12,613 nt of DNA, taken from NCBI GenBank assembly GCA_021793895.1, contig JAJYRW010000019.1, positions 1-12,613 on the forward strand. The letters are read 5' to 3'. The stretch comes from Actinomycetes bacterium. Its GTDB lineage: Bacteria > Actinomycetota > Actinomycetes > Actinomycetales > JAJYRW01. Both the position numbers and the translations under genes were made by a program. Below the pieces are notes generated by a model. The model was not told the origin of the DNA. It searched no databases and saw only the letters and a program-made list of their open reading frames with translations. Shown piece after piece: positions 1-6,242 of this stretch (positions are counted from its first letter, which is position 1; the number at the start of each line of letters is the position of its first letter).

Positions 1-2
1 GA

Positions 3-608
3 TCTGCCGGGGCCGGCGCATCCGCCGCGCTCGTCGCCGCGTTTGTGGAGGACCTCATCGAGACCGCCCGACGTCTCGCCGCCCGGTTACCCGGTGCCCG
101 ACTCGACCCGCCTCTGCTGCTGGCGCTCGACGAAATCGGTAACCTCGCACCCCTGCCATCGCTGCCGATGCTGATGGCCGAAGGCGGCGGCACCGGGATC
201 ACCACCATGCCCGTCTTGCAGTCCCTCGCCCAAGCCCGCGACCGGTGGAGTGAGCACCAAGCCGGTGCGATATGGGACGCCAGCATCGCCAAGATCATCC
301 TCGGCGGCGCGTCCAACAGCCGCGACCTCCAAGATCTGTCCACCCTTATCGGCGAACGCGACGAATACACCAACAGCGTGACCCTCGGTGATCGCGGCAC
401 CCGATCGAACCAGCGCTCCATACGGCGGGTTTCAATTTTGCCACCCGACCGCATCCGCACCCTACCCTTCGGCACCGGCGTCACCCTGCTGCGCTCCACA
501 CCACCCATAGTCACCGACCTCCGCGCCTGGCCCGACCGCTCCGACGCCGCCCAACTCCGCAGCGACCGCACCGAACTTGAAGCCCTCCTACGCCGCCCTG
601 CACCCTGA
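3..608 (+). CDS. TraG/VirD4-family conjugal coupling ATPase, C-terminal part
   Basis: The reading frame is open from the left window edge (frame starts at base 3), so this is the end of a longer gene; the GTG at 45 is not a real start. About 200 residues are visible. The motif LALDEIGNLAPLPSLP carries the Walker B Asp-Glu of the RecA-like motor. It is followed by the conserved stretches GGGTGI, LQSLAQARDRW and KIILGGASNSRDL, typical of the TraG/TraD/VirD4 C-terminal half. Family knowledge: these hexameric inner-membrane ATPases link the relaxosome to the type IV secretion channel and pump DNA. Walker A and the membrane segments would lie left of the window. The stop is 83 bases before ssb on the same strand. 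The gene marks this region as conjugative or mobilizable. The exact subfamily cannot be fixed from the fragment. Confidence 0.88.
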   Translation, partial: SAGAGASAALVAAFVEDLIETARRLAARLPGARLDPPLLLALDEIGNLAPLPSLPMLMAEGGGTGITTMPVLQSLAQARDRWSEHQAGAIWDASIAKIILGGASNSRDLQDLSTLIGERDEYTNSVTLGDRGTRSNQRSIRRVSILPPDRIRTLPFGTGVTLLRSTPPIVTDLRAWPDRSDAAQLRSDRTELEALLRRPAP

Positions 609-680
609 CACCACGGTCTGAGTGCGGGAGCGCACCTGCCTGATACAGCGGCCACGACGAGCTGGCTGCCTGAGATCAGG

Positions 681-686
681 AGGAGG
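681..686 (+). promoter_or_regulatory. ribosome binding site of ssb
   Basis: A perfect AGGAGG lies 5 bases before the ATG at 692. It settles the start of the single-stranded DNA-binding protein. Confidence 0.8.
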
Positions 687-691
687 CCATC

Positions 692-1129
692 ATGGCCATT
701 CGCACTCATCAATCCATTTCGGGTTTCGTCGCCTCGGAGCCGCAGCTGAGCTACACCCAACGTGGGGACGCGCGGCTCTACATGAAGGTCGGCATCGAGC
801 ACTACCGGAAGGAGCCCGACAACACCTTCACACAGTTAGAGACCACCTTCCACGACCTCATCGCATATCGCGGGGCGGCCGAGCAGGGGGCCGAGCGGAT
901 CGCCAAGGGCGACAACATCATCGCCGACGGCCGTGTACGGGAGTACTCCTACGAGCGCAACGGACAGCGCTACGAAGGTGAGGAGTTCATCGCAACTCGC
1001 ATCGGCCACGACCTGGCGCGCACGCGCTACGAGGTAGATCGAACCGAGCGCAACTCTGGCCGAAATGGCGCTGCCTTCACCGCGCCACAGCGTTCCGCTC
1101 CGTCGAACGCCGCGACCATCGGAATGTGA
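692..1129 (+). CDS. ssb: single-stranded DNA-binding protein of the mobile element
   Basis: A 145-residue protein. The N-terminal stretch ISGFVASEPQLSYTQRGDAR and the later DLIAYRGAAEQGAERIAKGD, VREYSYERNGQRYEG match the OB-fold layout of bacterial SSB (beta strands 1 to 5, residues about 3 to 110). It is known to coat single-stranded DNA during replication and transfer; an element-borne copy fits protection of transferred DNA. The chromosomal-type C-terminal tip (Asp-Asp-Ile-Pro-Phe type) that recruits partner proteins is absent: the protein ends in a short Ser/Ala/Pro tail, SAPSNAATIGM. The start is fixed by AGGAGG at 681. Its stop overlaps or nearly abuts the next gene, so the two are probably in one transcript downstream of the coupling ATPase. 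Family assignment is firm; its precise role in transfer is inferred. Confidence 0.85.
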   Translation: MAIRTHQSISGFVASEPQLSYTQRGDARLYMKVGIEHYRKEPDNTFTQLETTFHDLIAYRGAAEQGAERIAKGDNIIADGRVREYSYERNGQRYEGEEFIATRIGHDLARTRYEVDRTERNSGRNGAAFTAPQRSAPSNAATIGM

Positions 1130-1140
1130 GCGGGGAGACC

Positions 1141-1704
1141 ATGACCGACTCGCTCGGCCCCGAACACGATGACCTGCCGCCCGAGGCAGAAACACGGTCG
1201 CCTCGTTTCGATACTCCTGAGCCGCCGCATCCGGTCAACTGGAATCTACTCACGGCTAATGATCTTGAAACGGAGCTGCTCGAACTCAACCGCTGGGTGG
1301 ACTGGCTTCGCCACACCTACGGTCTTACAGCCAGCGTCGTGCCGCCGTACTGGCATCGGCACCCCGAACTCCTCTGGGAGCTGTCCGCCCTGCACCTGCA
1401 CTGGTTATCCGCCTACGACGCCGAGCAGGACGGCTCAGCGCCCCTCGGGTGGCACCGCGACTTCGCAGATGCACGAGCCCGGCTTCGAGACTGGGTCGCC
1501 GCCTGCGGCACACGCCTTGACAGGGATCGGCCAACCCGCCAGACGAGTTGGCCCGGAGAAGACCCCGCCGCGCCCGTCGAGGACTTACCCATCACAGACC
1601 GCGACGAAGACTTCGTGCGGTTCGTGCTCGATCAGGTCGCAGCGCGCCAGGAGGCCGAAGATGCCTTCTTCGCGGCCTTCGAATCTGACACCGGCGAGGT
1701 GTGA
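1141..1704 (+). CDS. DUF4913-like protein of unknown function
   Basis: A 187-residue acidic protein with no membrane segment or signal peptide. The core, residues about 40 to 125, is Trp-rich (VDWLRHTYGLTASVVPPYWH, ELLWELSALHLHWLSAYD) and resembles the DUF4913 family often found on actinobacterial plasmids and integrative elements near TraG and SSB. That assignment is from memory of the family pattern. The C-terminal third, with FVRFVLDQVAARQEAEDAFF, looks helical. I chose the ATG at 1141 because GGGGAG (1132 to 1137) lies just upstream, although the spacing is short. A GTG at 1126 in the same frame overlaps the ssb stop and would add five residues. It is followed directly by the small gene at 1707, forming an ssb-DUF4913-small protein operon. 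No function is known to me. Confidence 0.75.
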   Translation: MTDSLGPEHDDLPPEAETRSPRFDTPEPPHPVNWNLLTANDLETELLELNRWVDWLRHTYGLTASVVPPYWHRHPELLWELSALHLHWLSAYDAEQDGSAPLGWHRDFADARARLRDWVAACGTRLDRDRPTRQTSWPGEDPAAPVEDLPITDRDEDFVRFVLDQVAARQEAEDAFFAAFESDTGEV

Positions 1705-1706
1705 GC

Positions 1707-1913
1707 ATGACGCGGCGGTACATACGAAAGACCGGGCAGCGTCAGCAGAGCGAGCGCGAGCTGACGATCCGCGCCGACTTCCACGAACCCCCCGACCTCG
1801 ACAAGCTCAGCGAGTTACTCATCCGTATCGCGCTCCAACGGTCCGGGTCGTGCCCCTCGGGAGGAACGACGACATCGAAGCGCCCGCGTGCTTCAGTGGA
1901 GCCTTCGTCGTAG
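1707..1913 (+). CDS. small basic hypothetical protein (68 aa)
   Basis: Begins MTRRYIRKTGQRQQSEREL and continues as a soluble, charged protein to about residue 48 (LSELLIRIALQ). After that it turns into a Ser/Pro/Gly-rich tail of low-complexity character. GAGGTG (1696 to 1701), 5 bases before the ATG, supports this start; an in-frame GTG at 1701 overlaps the previous stop but has a poorer site. It follows the DUF4913-like gene by two bases, so the two are probably translationally coupled. The change of character after the helical segment may mark a natural tail or an old junction that replaced the original C-terminus; I cannot tell which without homologues. The stop codon TAG is part of a candidate -10 box. 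No function recognised. Confidence 0.6.
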   Translation: MTRRYIRKTGQRQQSERELTIRADFHEPPDLDKLSELLIRIALQRSGSCPSGGTTTSKRPRASVEPSS

Positions 1914-1916
1914 AAT
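1911..1916 (+). promoter_or_regulatory. candidate -10 box (TAGAAT) for the recombinase leader
   Basis: TAGAAT matches the consensus TATAAT at 5 of 6 positions, in otherwise GC-rich DNA. No good -35 box is visible 16 to 18 bases upstream. If used, transcription would start near 1922 and give a leader of about 170 bases before the recombinase ATG. Confidence 0.35.
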
Positions 1917-1921
1917 GTATG

Positions 1922-2028
1922 CATCCGTCGCGGATGGCGGATGTTGTGGTCCTAGCGCTTCGCCCTTGTGGCGAGGCAAAGCAAACGTGGCCGACTCGGC
2001 CTAGTCCTACAGCCTTCGGGCTCTTCTT
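1922..2028 (+). ncRNA. hairpin-rich leader or small RNA upstream of the recombinase
   Basis: Four short hairpins follow each other. CATCCG/CGGATG with loop TCG lies at 1922 to 1936. CTTCGCC/GGCGAGG with one G-T pair lies at 1958 to 1976. GGCCG/CGGCC with loop ACT lies at 1989 to 2001. AGCC-TTCG-GGCT, a UUCG-type tetraloop, lies at 2011 to 2022 and is followed by the pyrimidine run CTCTTCTTAC shape of a weak intrinsic terminator. A 7-base tandem repeat GCGGATG occupies 1930 to 1943. The block lies between a TAGAAT box and the recombinase start. It could be a structured 5' leader that attenuates integrase expression, a separate RNA of about 105 bases, or a DNA site. I recognise no known RNA family. 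The structures are seen; the role is inference. Confidence 0.35.
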
Positions 2029-2080
2029 ACGATCAACATCCCTCGACTCATCAGTCCGCGTCGGCAGAACTAGTGACTGT

Positions 2081-2087
2081 GGAGAAG
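2081..2087 (+). promoter_or_regulatory. ribosome binding site of the recombinase
   Basis: GGAGAAG, with its GGAG core 7 bases before the ATG at 2092. It supports that start over internal ones. Confidence 0.65.
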
Positions 2088-2091
2088 AGCC

Positions 2092-3771
2092 ATGACGACC
2101 ACCGATGCGAGCCGCGCCGCGATAGACAGTCTCGTTGCCCCAACACCGTTCGTTGGGGCGATCGCCGTCTCCTACCTCCGTGTCTCGACCAAGGAGCAGG
2201 CAGAGAAGGGCGGCAGCGCCGAAGGCTTCTCGATCCCAGCCCAGCGCGAGGCCAACCAGCGCAAGGCCGACCAACTCGGCGCGACCATCGTCGAGGAGTT
2301 CGTCGACGCGGGCGAGTCTGCCCGCAAGGCCGACCGGCCAGAACTGATGCGGATGATCCAGTACGTCACGAAGCACAAAACGAACTACTGCATCGTCCAC
2401 AAGGTCGACCGGCTGGCCCGCAACCGCGCAGACGACGTGACCATCCACCTCGCGCTCAAGGACGCCGGGGTCACCCTGGTGTCAGCGACTGAAAACATTG
2501 ACGAGACGCCCTCGGGGATGCTGCTGCACGGCATCATGTCGTCGATCGCCGAGTTCTACTCGCGCAACCTGGCCACGGAGGTCGTCAAGGGTCTGTCACA
2601 GAAGGCCGCGCAGGGCGGGACAGTGTCGAAGGCACCTATCGGATACCGCAACATCGGAGTGCGTGACGAGTTTGGCCGTGAGGTGCGCACCGTCGAGCTG
2701 GACGAGGAACGTGCACCGCTGGTTCGGTGGGCCTTCCAGGTGTTCGCGTCCGGGGATTGGTCGACGAGCCAGCTCCACCACGAGTTAGTGGCGCGGGGGC
2801 TGACGACAGCACCTTCCCCGCGTCGTCCTTCTCAGCCCATTGGCAAGTCGTCGGTGCATCGGATGCTCACGAACCCGTACTACAAGGGCTGCGTCCGCTA
2901 TCAAGGCGTCACCTACGCCGGAGTCCACGAAGCGCTCGTCCCGAACGAGGTGTGGGATCAGGTGCAGACCGTGCTCGGCACTCACCGGTCGGCGGCGGAC
3001 GCGACGCAAGTGCACGATCACTACCTGAAAGGCTCTGTGTTCTGCGGGCAGTGCGGCTCGCGCCTGATCGTGTGCAACGCGAAGAGTAGCCAGGGCACGA
3101 TCTATCCGTACTTCGTGTGCGCGAGCAGGCACGGCGGTAGGGGTGACTGTACCCGTCAAGCGATGCTCATCGAGCACGTCGAGCGACTCGTGGAGCAGTT
3201 CTACGATCACGTCCAGATCAGCGCGGAGACCAAGCAGGCGCTCTCGTCGATGCTGCACGCACGGTTCGACGAGATGATGTCCGAGGGTGCCGCGGAACTG
3301 GCGGACCTCGCCACGCGTCGGACCCAGCTCGAAGACGAGCAGGAGAAGCTGCTCCGTGCTCACTACGCGGGAGCGGTCCCGTTGGAGTTGCTCAAGCGGG
3401 AGCAGGATCGGATCACGGCATCGCTGGAGACGATCCAGAACCGGATCGACGCCCACCACGGGGAGTACGCCTTCGCTCGGGCGAACTTGGACGACGCGTT
3501 GACTCTGCTGTCGAATGCGGCCGACATTTACAAGAAGGCTGACGACGCGAACCGTCGTCTGTGCAACCAGGCGCTGTTCACGGCGATTTATGTCGATGAG
3601 GACAACGACGTTCGGGTCGGCTACAAGACGCCGTACGACGGGCTGAGCATCGAAGGCTTGCAGGCCGACGCCCTCACCTGGGCCGCCGAGGCAAGAAAGT
3701 TGAGCCAGGCTCGAACCTCGACCAAGGGCGGTCCCTTGGTCGAAAGTTCAAACCTGACCCATTTGGGGTGA
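2092..3771 (+). CDS. large serine recombinase (probable integrase of the element)
   Basis: 559 residues with the full large-serine-recombinase layout. The resolvase catalytic domain spans residues about 24 to 170: nucleophile Ser32 in YLRVSTKEQ, then DRPEL (81 to 85), and KVDRLARN (104 to 111) with the conserved Arg107 and Arg110. The helix with MSSIAEFYSRNLATE leads into the recombinase domain (APIGYRN, about 181 to 187). A zinc ribbon has Cys318/Cys321 and Cys343/Cys353. A Glu/Leu-rich coiled coil lies at about 390 to 460, followed by a short C-terminal domain. All catalytic residues are present, so it should be active. Such enzymes cut and rejoin attP and attB as tetramers; excision needs a directionality factor, and none is visible here. 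The gene sits at the element edge, and its stop TGA (3769 to 3771) lies inside the tRNA-His acceptor stem on the other strand. This points to tRNA-His as its target. Confidence 0.93.
   Translation: MTTTDASRAAIDSLVAPTPFVGAIAVSYLRVSTKEQAEKGGSAEGFSIPAQREANQRKADQLGATIVEEFVDAGESARKADRPELMRMIQYVTKHKTNYCIVHKVDRLARNRADDVTIHLALKDAGVTLVSATENIDETPSGMLLHGIMSSIAEFYSRNLATEVVKGLSQKAAQGGTVSKAPIGYRNIGVRDEFGREVRTVELDEERAPLVRWAFQVFASGDWSTSQLHHELVARGLTTAPSPRRPSQPIGKSSVHRMLTNPYYKGCVRYQGVTYAGVHEALVPNEVWDQVQTVLGTHRSAADATQVHDHYLKGSVFCGQCGSRLIVCNAKSSQGTIYPYFVCASRHGGRGDCTRQAMLIEHVERLVEQFYDHVQISAETKQALSSMLHARFDEMMSEGAAELADLATRRTQLEDEQEKLLRAHYAGAVPLELLKREQDRITASLETIQNRIDAHHGEYAFARANLDDALTLLSNAADIYKKADDANRRLCNQALFTAIYVDEDNDVRVGYKTPYDGLSIEGLQADALTWAAEARKLSQARTSTKGGPLVESSNLTHLG
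3718..3743. repeat. perfect 11-bp inverted repeat in the 3' end of the recombinase gene
   Basis: TCGACCAAGGG and its exact reverse complement CCCTTGGTCGA are separated by the four bases CGGT. The repeat encodes part of the recombinase C-terminus and lies about 20 bases from the tRNA-His 3' end. No T run follows on either strand, so it is not a classical terminator. It could end or protect the tRNA-His transcript read from the minus strand, or be a protein-binding arm of the attachment site. Confidence 0.6.
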
Positions 3772-3787
3772 CCGACGGGATTTGAAC
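3746..3787. other. predicted attachment site (attR) at the tRNA-His 3' end
   Basis: The element and chromosome meet at the tRNA-His 3' end, the usual place for a tRNA-targeted integration. Outer arms GTTCAAA (3746 to 3752) and TTTGAAC (3781 to 3787) form a 42-base interrupted dyad. Its centre falls between 3766 and 3767, next to the CCA of the tRNA. Serine integrases act on imperfect dyads of roughly this size around a central dinucleotide (here it would be GG). The opposite end (attL), which would carry a copy of the core, is outside the window, so the exact crossover is unproven. Confidence 0.45.
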
Positions 3788-3839
3788 CCGCGACATCCGC
3801 GACCACAACGCGGCGCTCTGCCAACTGAGCTACGGCCAC
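3764..3839 (-). tRNA. tRNA-His (anticodon GTG)
   Basis: Read on the minus strand, all four arms fold. The acceptor stem is GTGGCCG with CGGTCAC (one G-U pair), the D stem GCTC/GAGC, the anticodon stem CCGCG/CGCGG with loop TTGTGGT, and the T stem GCGGG/CCCGT with loop TTCAAAT. The variable loop is ATGTC. The discriminator is C73 and the CCA is encoded (3764 to 3766). The base just upstream (3840) gives the G-1 that, paired with C73, is the histidine identity mark. The 3' end overlaps the last codons of the element recombinase, so this end is supplied by or shared with the integrated element. The gene appears fully functional. Confidence 0.95.
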
Positions 3840-3878
3840 CATTTCGGGGCAATCGCAAAACTTTCCAATGAAAATCTT

Positions 3879-3900
3879 GCTTTCTCTCGCAAGAGAATGC
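3879..3900 (-). terminator. hairpin between orn and tRNA-His (weak terminator or leader hairpin)
   Basis: A 6-bp perfect stem TTCTCT/AGAGAA with a four-base loop is extended by a GC pair beyond one mismatch. On the minus strand it is followed by AAGATTTTC, a poor T tract. It could end the orn transcript, or, if the candidate promoter at 3912 to 3942 is used, lie in the leader of tRNA-His. Confidence 0.35.
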
Positions 3901-3911
3901 CACGGCGGTTT

Positions 3912-3942
3912 AGTCTACCTGGATGCCCTAAGGAAGTGTAAA
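3912..3942 (-). promoter_or_regulatory. candidate promoter of tRNA-His
   Basis: On the minus strand TTTACA (3937 to 3942) and TAGACT (3912 to 3917) are separated by 19 bases (18 if TTACAC is taken as the -35 box). Transcription would start about 65 bases before the mature tRNA. The spacing is slightly long, so this is tentative. Confidence 0.3.
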
Positions 3943-3989
3943 TCGGACCGCGATATCGACATTTTCCAAAAGATACCGATGTCCGGCGA

Positions 3990-4685
3990 TTACTCTTCGG
4001 CGCTCGCGGGAGTTCCTTCACCGGGCATCTGCGGCGGAGCTTCGGCGGGCTTCTGAGACGTAGCTTCGGCCTCTTCTTTCGGCTTTAGAACGTGCTTCGC
4101 GGCAATCTGGCGAGCCTCGTCGGTGGTCGGCCCCGGCTCGGGCACAAAAATAACTTCCCGGTAGTAGCGCAACTCGTGAATCGACTCGTAAATGTCCGCC
4201 AGCGCGCGGTGGCCTCCCTGCTTCTCCGGGGCGGCAAAAAAGGCGCGCGGATACCAGCGCTTGGCGAGCTCCTTAATGGATGAAACGTCAACGATCCGAT
4301 AGTGCAGGTGCTCCGTTAGACGCGGCATGTCTCGTTCCAAGAACGCCTTATCCGTGCCGACGGAACTTCCCGCCAGTGGCGCTTTCTTCGGCTCGGGTAC
4401 CCACTTCTTGACGTACTCCAAAACCTGGTTCTCGGCGTCCTCCAACGTGGTTCCCGAATCCAACTCGGTGATGAGTCCCGAGGTGGTGTGCATTTCGCGT
4501 ACGAAATCTCCCATTTGGGCCAGGGCGGTGCTGGTTGGCGTAATAACTAGATCTATCCCGTCATCGAGCGCATTGAGCTCGCCGTCAGTTACCACGGCGG
4601 CAACCTCGATGAGGGCGTCGTCTTTAAAATCCAAACCGGTCATTTCGCAATCGATCCACACGATCCGGCTGGCGATGGCGGCCAC
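3990..4685 (-). CDS. orn: oligoribonuclease
   Basis: 231 residues. This DEDDh 3'-5' exonuclease degrades 2- to 5-base RNA and pGpG to mononucleotides in the cytoplasm. All catalytic residues are visible: Asp12 and Glu14 in WIDCEMTGLD, Asp112 in GSSVGTDKAFLERDMP, His159 and Asp164 in GGHRALADI. Their positions match Escherichia coli Orn almost exactly. The conserved core ends near residue 190. The remaining roughly 40 residues (KPKEEAEATSQKPAEAPP and on) form a Glu/Ala/Pro-rich tail absent from the shorter proteobacterial enzyme. The start is a GTG at 4685, supported by AAGGAG 7 bases upstream. It lies downstream of the antiporter gene on the same strand with an 84-base gap that holds a possible weak terminator, so it may be read alone or by read-through. 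Confidence 0.95.
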   Translation of the reverse strand: MAAIASRIVWIDCEMTGLDFKDDALIEVAAVVTDGELNALDDGIDLVITPTSTALAQMGDFVREMHTTSGLITELDSGTTLEDAENQVLEYVKKWVPEPKKAPLAGSSVGTDKAFLERDMPRLTEHLHYRIVDVSSIKELAKRWYPRAFFAAPEKQGGHRALADIYESIHELRYYREVIFVPEPGPTTDEARQIAAKHVLKPKEEAEATSQKPAEAPPQMPGEGTPASAEE

Positions 4686-4721
4686 GAGCCTGCTCCTTAA
4701 TGCCTGAAAATAGAACCTTGC

Positions 4722-4742
4722 GGCTGCATTAACGGGGCAGCC
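4722..4742 (-). terminator. weak hairpin downstream of the antiporter gene
   Basis: On the minus strand GGCTGC and GCAGCC pair around a 9-base loop. A T-containing stretch (GGTTCTATTTT) follows after a short gap. A second 6-bp stem (ACCGCA/TGCGGT, 4757 to 4780) spans the antiporter stop codon. Together they may end part of the antiporter transcript before orn; neither is a strong intrinsic terminator. Confidence 0.3.
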
Positions 4743-4769
4743 AAACGTAGAACTTTACCGCATCACCGG

Positions 4770-6242
4770 TTATTTGCGGTGTCGCGCAGCCACCGGCACG
4801 GGCGCATCGGAATGATCCGCGCCGACGCTGTCGCCTACCGCGGAGGTGGGCTCGTCACCGGCCGGCTTCAGAACTCCGTTCGCGCCCGCCGCATCCTTTG
4901 ACGCATTGCTGTCTGCAGCGCCATCTTCCGCGGCAACCCCGTCCACCGTTCCGGATCCAGTCGGCGCAGCGAGAGTCTGGCGCTCGCCGTCCGCGTTTTT
5001 GGCTTGTTCCGCCCTAATGCGTTCGTTCTCAGCGTTTCGCTCATCGTCAGCGACGCGCGTCGCTCCTCGGGGCGTGAACCACAGGCTGCCCACCGTCATG
5101 ATCAGCGTGGAAACCATCACGACAAAGAACACGATTCCATCATCGAATGCGTTGATAGTCATCGATGCCGGAATGGAGTAGAACAGCACGATCGTGACCA
5201 GTCCGCGCGGGGCGAAGAACAGCTCGGGCAGAATATGGCGGGGCAGGAAGATCCGCAGATACAGGTAGCGCACCGCAAATATCGCGGCAACGATCGCGCT
5301 ACCCACGGCAATTACTTGCCATTCACCCAGTACACGCACGTCAATCATGTAGCCGAAGAACACGAAGAACAGCGTGCGAATCAAAAACGCCGATTCGGTG
5401 TTTACGGCCTTAACCGTTTTGGCCGCATCCTCGACTGCGCCGATTCCCAGGTAGCGATGCAGGTGGTGAAAGCGCCGCAGCCGCCAGTTGTTCAAAATCA
5501 AGCCGAAGATAAGCACGGTCAATAGCGTGGGTAGCTGCAGCAGATGACCCACCGAATAGATCAGCAACAGCACCGGCAGGATTAAAAACGCCTTGATGTT
5601 CAACTTCACCTTGGCCAGCAGGAACACCAACCCCACCGACACCACCACAGAGATCACAATCGCCAGGACGATGGAGCCCAGGTTGAAGGCGATCATGCTC
5701 ACCGAGACGGACTGCTCAGCAACCAGGACATTGAAGAGCAAAATCCCGAAAATATCTGAAAGCGAAGACTCATAAGTCAAAAATTCGCGCTTCTCTTCGC
5801 TTAAATAGTTGATGCTCGAAGCCACAATGGTGGACGAAATCACCGCCAGCGGCACCGCGTAAACCAAACTCGTGCGCAAACCCTGGTCAAGCAGGAAGTA
5901 AATAATCGCGGCAATGCCGACCACCGATAGCGCCAAGACGAACAGTGCCGATCCGGTTGCCCGGCGCACCAGCGGTGCTTTCTCCCGGGACAGGTTTAAG
6001 TCCAGCCCGGCTTCCAGCAGGATCAAAATCAGACCCAGTACGCCTAGGAACTGCACAAAATCGAGCGGAATTTCGATGTACCGATCGACCTTGACCAAAA
6101 ATTCTCGGATCCCCACACCCAATAACAGCAGCATCAGCACGGTTGGAATCCGAGTTCGTGCGCTAATTACCGTGAATATGTAGGAGACAATGACCAGCCC
6201 GCTCAGCGCGGTAATTGCGTGATACGCGTCGAACTCGATCAT
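4770..6242 (-). CDS. CPA-family cation:proton antiporter
   Basis: 490 residues: about 12 hydrophobic helices up to residue about 390, then a 100-residue hydrophilic Ala/Asp/Glu-rich cytoplasmic tail. The family fold is shown by LLLLGVGIREFL (TM2), LILILLEAGLDLNL (70 to 84), VISSTIVASS (134 to 143), ESSLSDIFGILLFN (158 to 171) and APRGLVTIVLF (344 to 354) with the conserved Arg346. Asp163 is the ion-binding acid; the preceding position is Ser162, not Asp, which resembles electroneutral rather than electrogenic exchangers. It is expected to swap Na+ or K+ for H+ across the membrane for pH and salt control. The ion is not predictable from sequence. A GAGG lies 5 bases before the ATG at 6242. The gene is divergent from zwf over a 205-base gap. 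The long acidic tail may be regulatory. Confidence 0.85.
   Translation of the reverse strand: MIEFDAYHAITALSGLVIVSYIFTVISARTRIPTVLMLLLLGVGIREFLVKVDRYIEIPLDFVQFLGVLGLILILLEAGLDLNLSREKAPLVRRATGSALFVLALSVVGIAAIIYFLLDQGLRTSLVYAVPLAVISSTIVASSINYLSEEKREFLTYESSLSDIFGILLFNVLVAEQSVSVSMIAFNLGSIVLAIVISVVVSVGLVFLLAKVKLNIKAFLILPVLLLIYSVGHLLQLPTLLTVLIFGLILNNWRLRRFHHLHRYLGIGAVEDAAKTVKAVNTESAFLIRTLFFVFFGYMIDVRVLGEWQVIAVGSAIVAAIFAVRYLYLRIFLPRHILPELFFAPRGLVTIVLFYSIPASMTINAFDDGIVFFVVMVSTLIMTVGSLWFTPRGATRVADDERNAENERIRAEQAKNADGERQTLAAPTGSGTVDGVAAEDGAADSNASKDAAGANGVLKPAGDEPTSAVGDSVGADHSDAPVPVAARHRK

Noticed and set aside
45..47. GTG as the start of the coupling ATPase
   Set aside because: The frame is open to the window edge and the visible part starts in mid-domain, so the true start lies outside.
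1169..2095. 308-codon plus-strand open frame across the DUF4913-like gene
   Set aside because: It is an out-of-frame shadow of a well-supported gene, with Ser/Pro/Arg-rich translation; only its last 58 codons are discussed as a weak possibility.
1819..2448. 209-codon minus-strand open frame over the leader and the recombinase start
   Set aside because: It overlaps the catalytic domain of the recombinase in antisense, with no ribosome binding site or recognisable motif.
2785..3459. 224-codon minus-strand open frame inside the recombinase gene
   Set aside because: It is antisense to a firmly identified gene. High GC content keeps this frame open, and the translation resembles no known protein.
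3704..3725. T-arm-like sequence GGTTCGAGCC (minus strand) suggesting a second, partial tRNA
   Set aside because: The flanking bases do not form a 5-bp T stem and no other tRNA arm is present.
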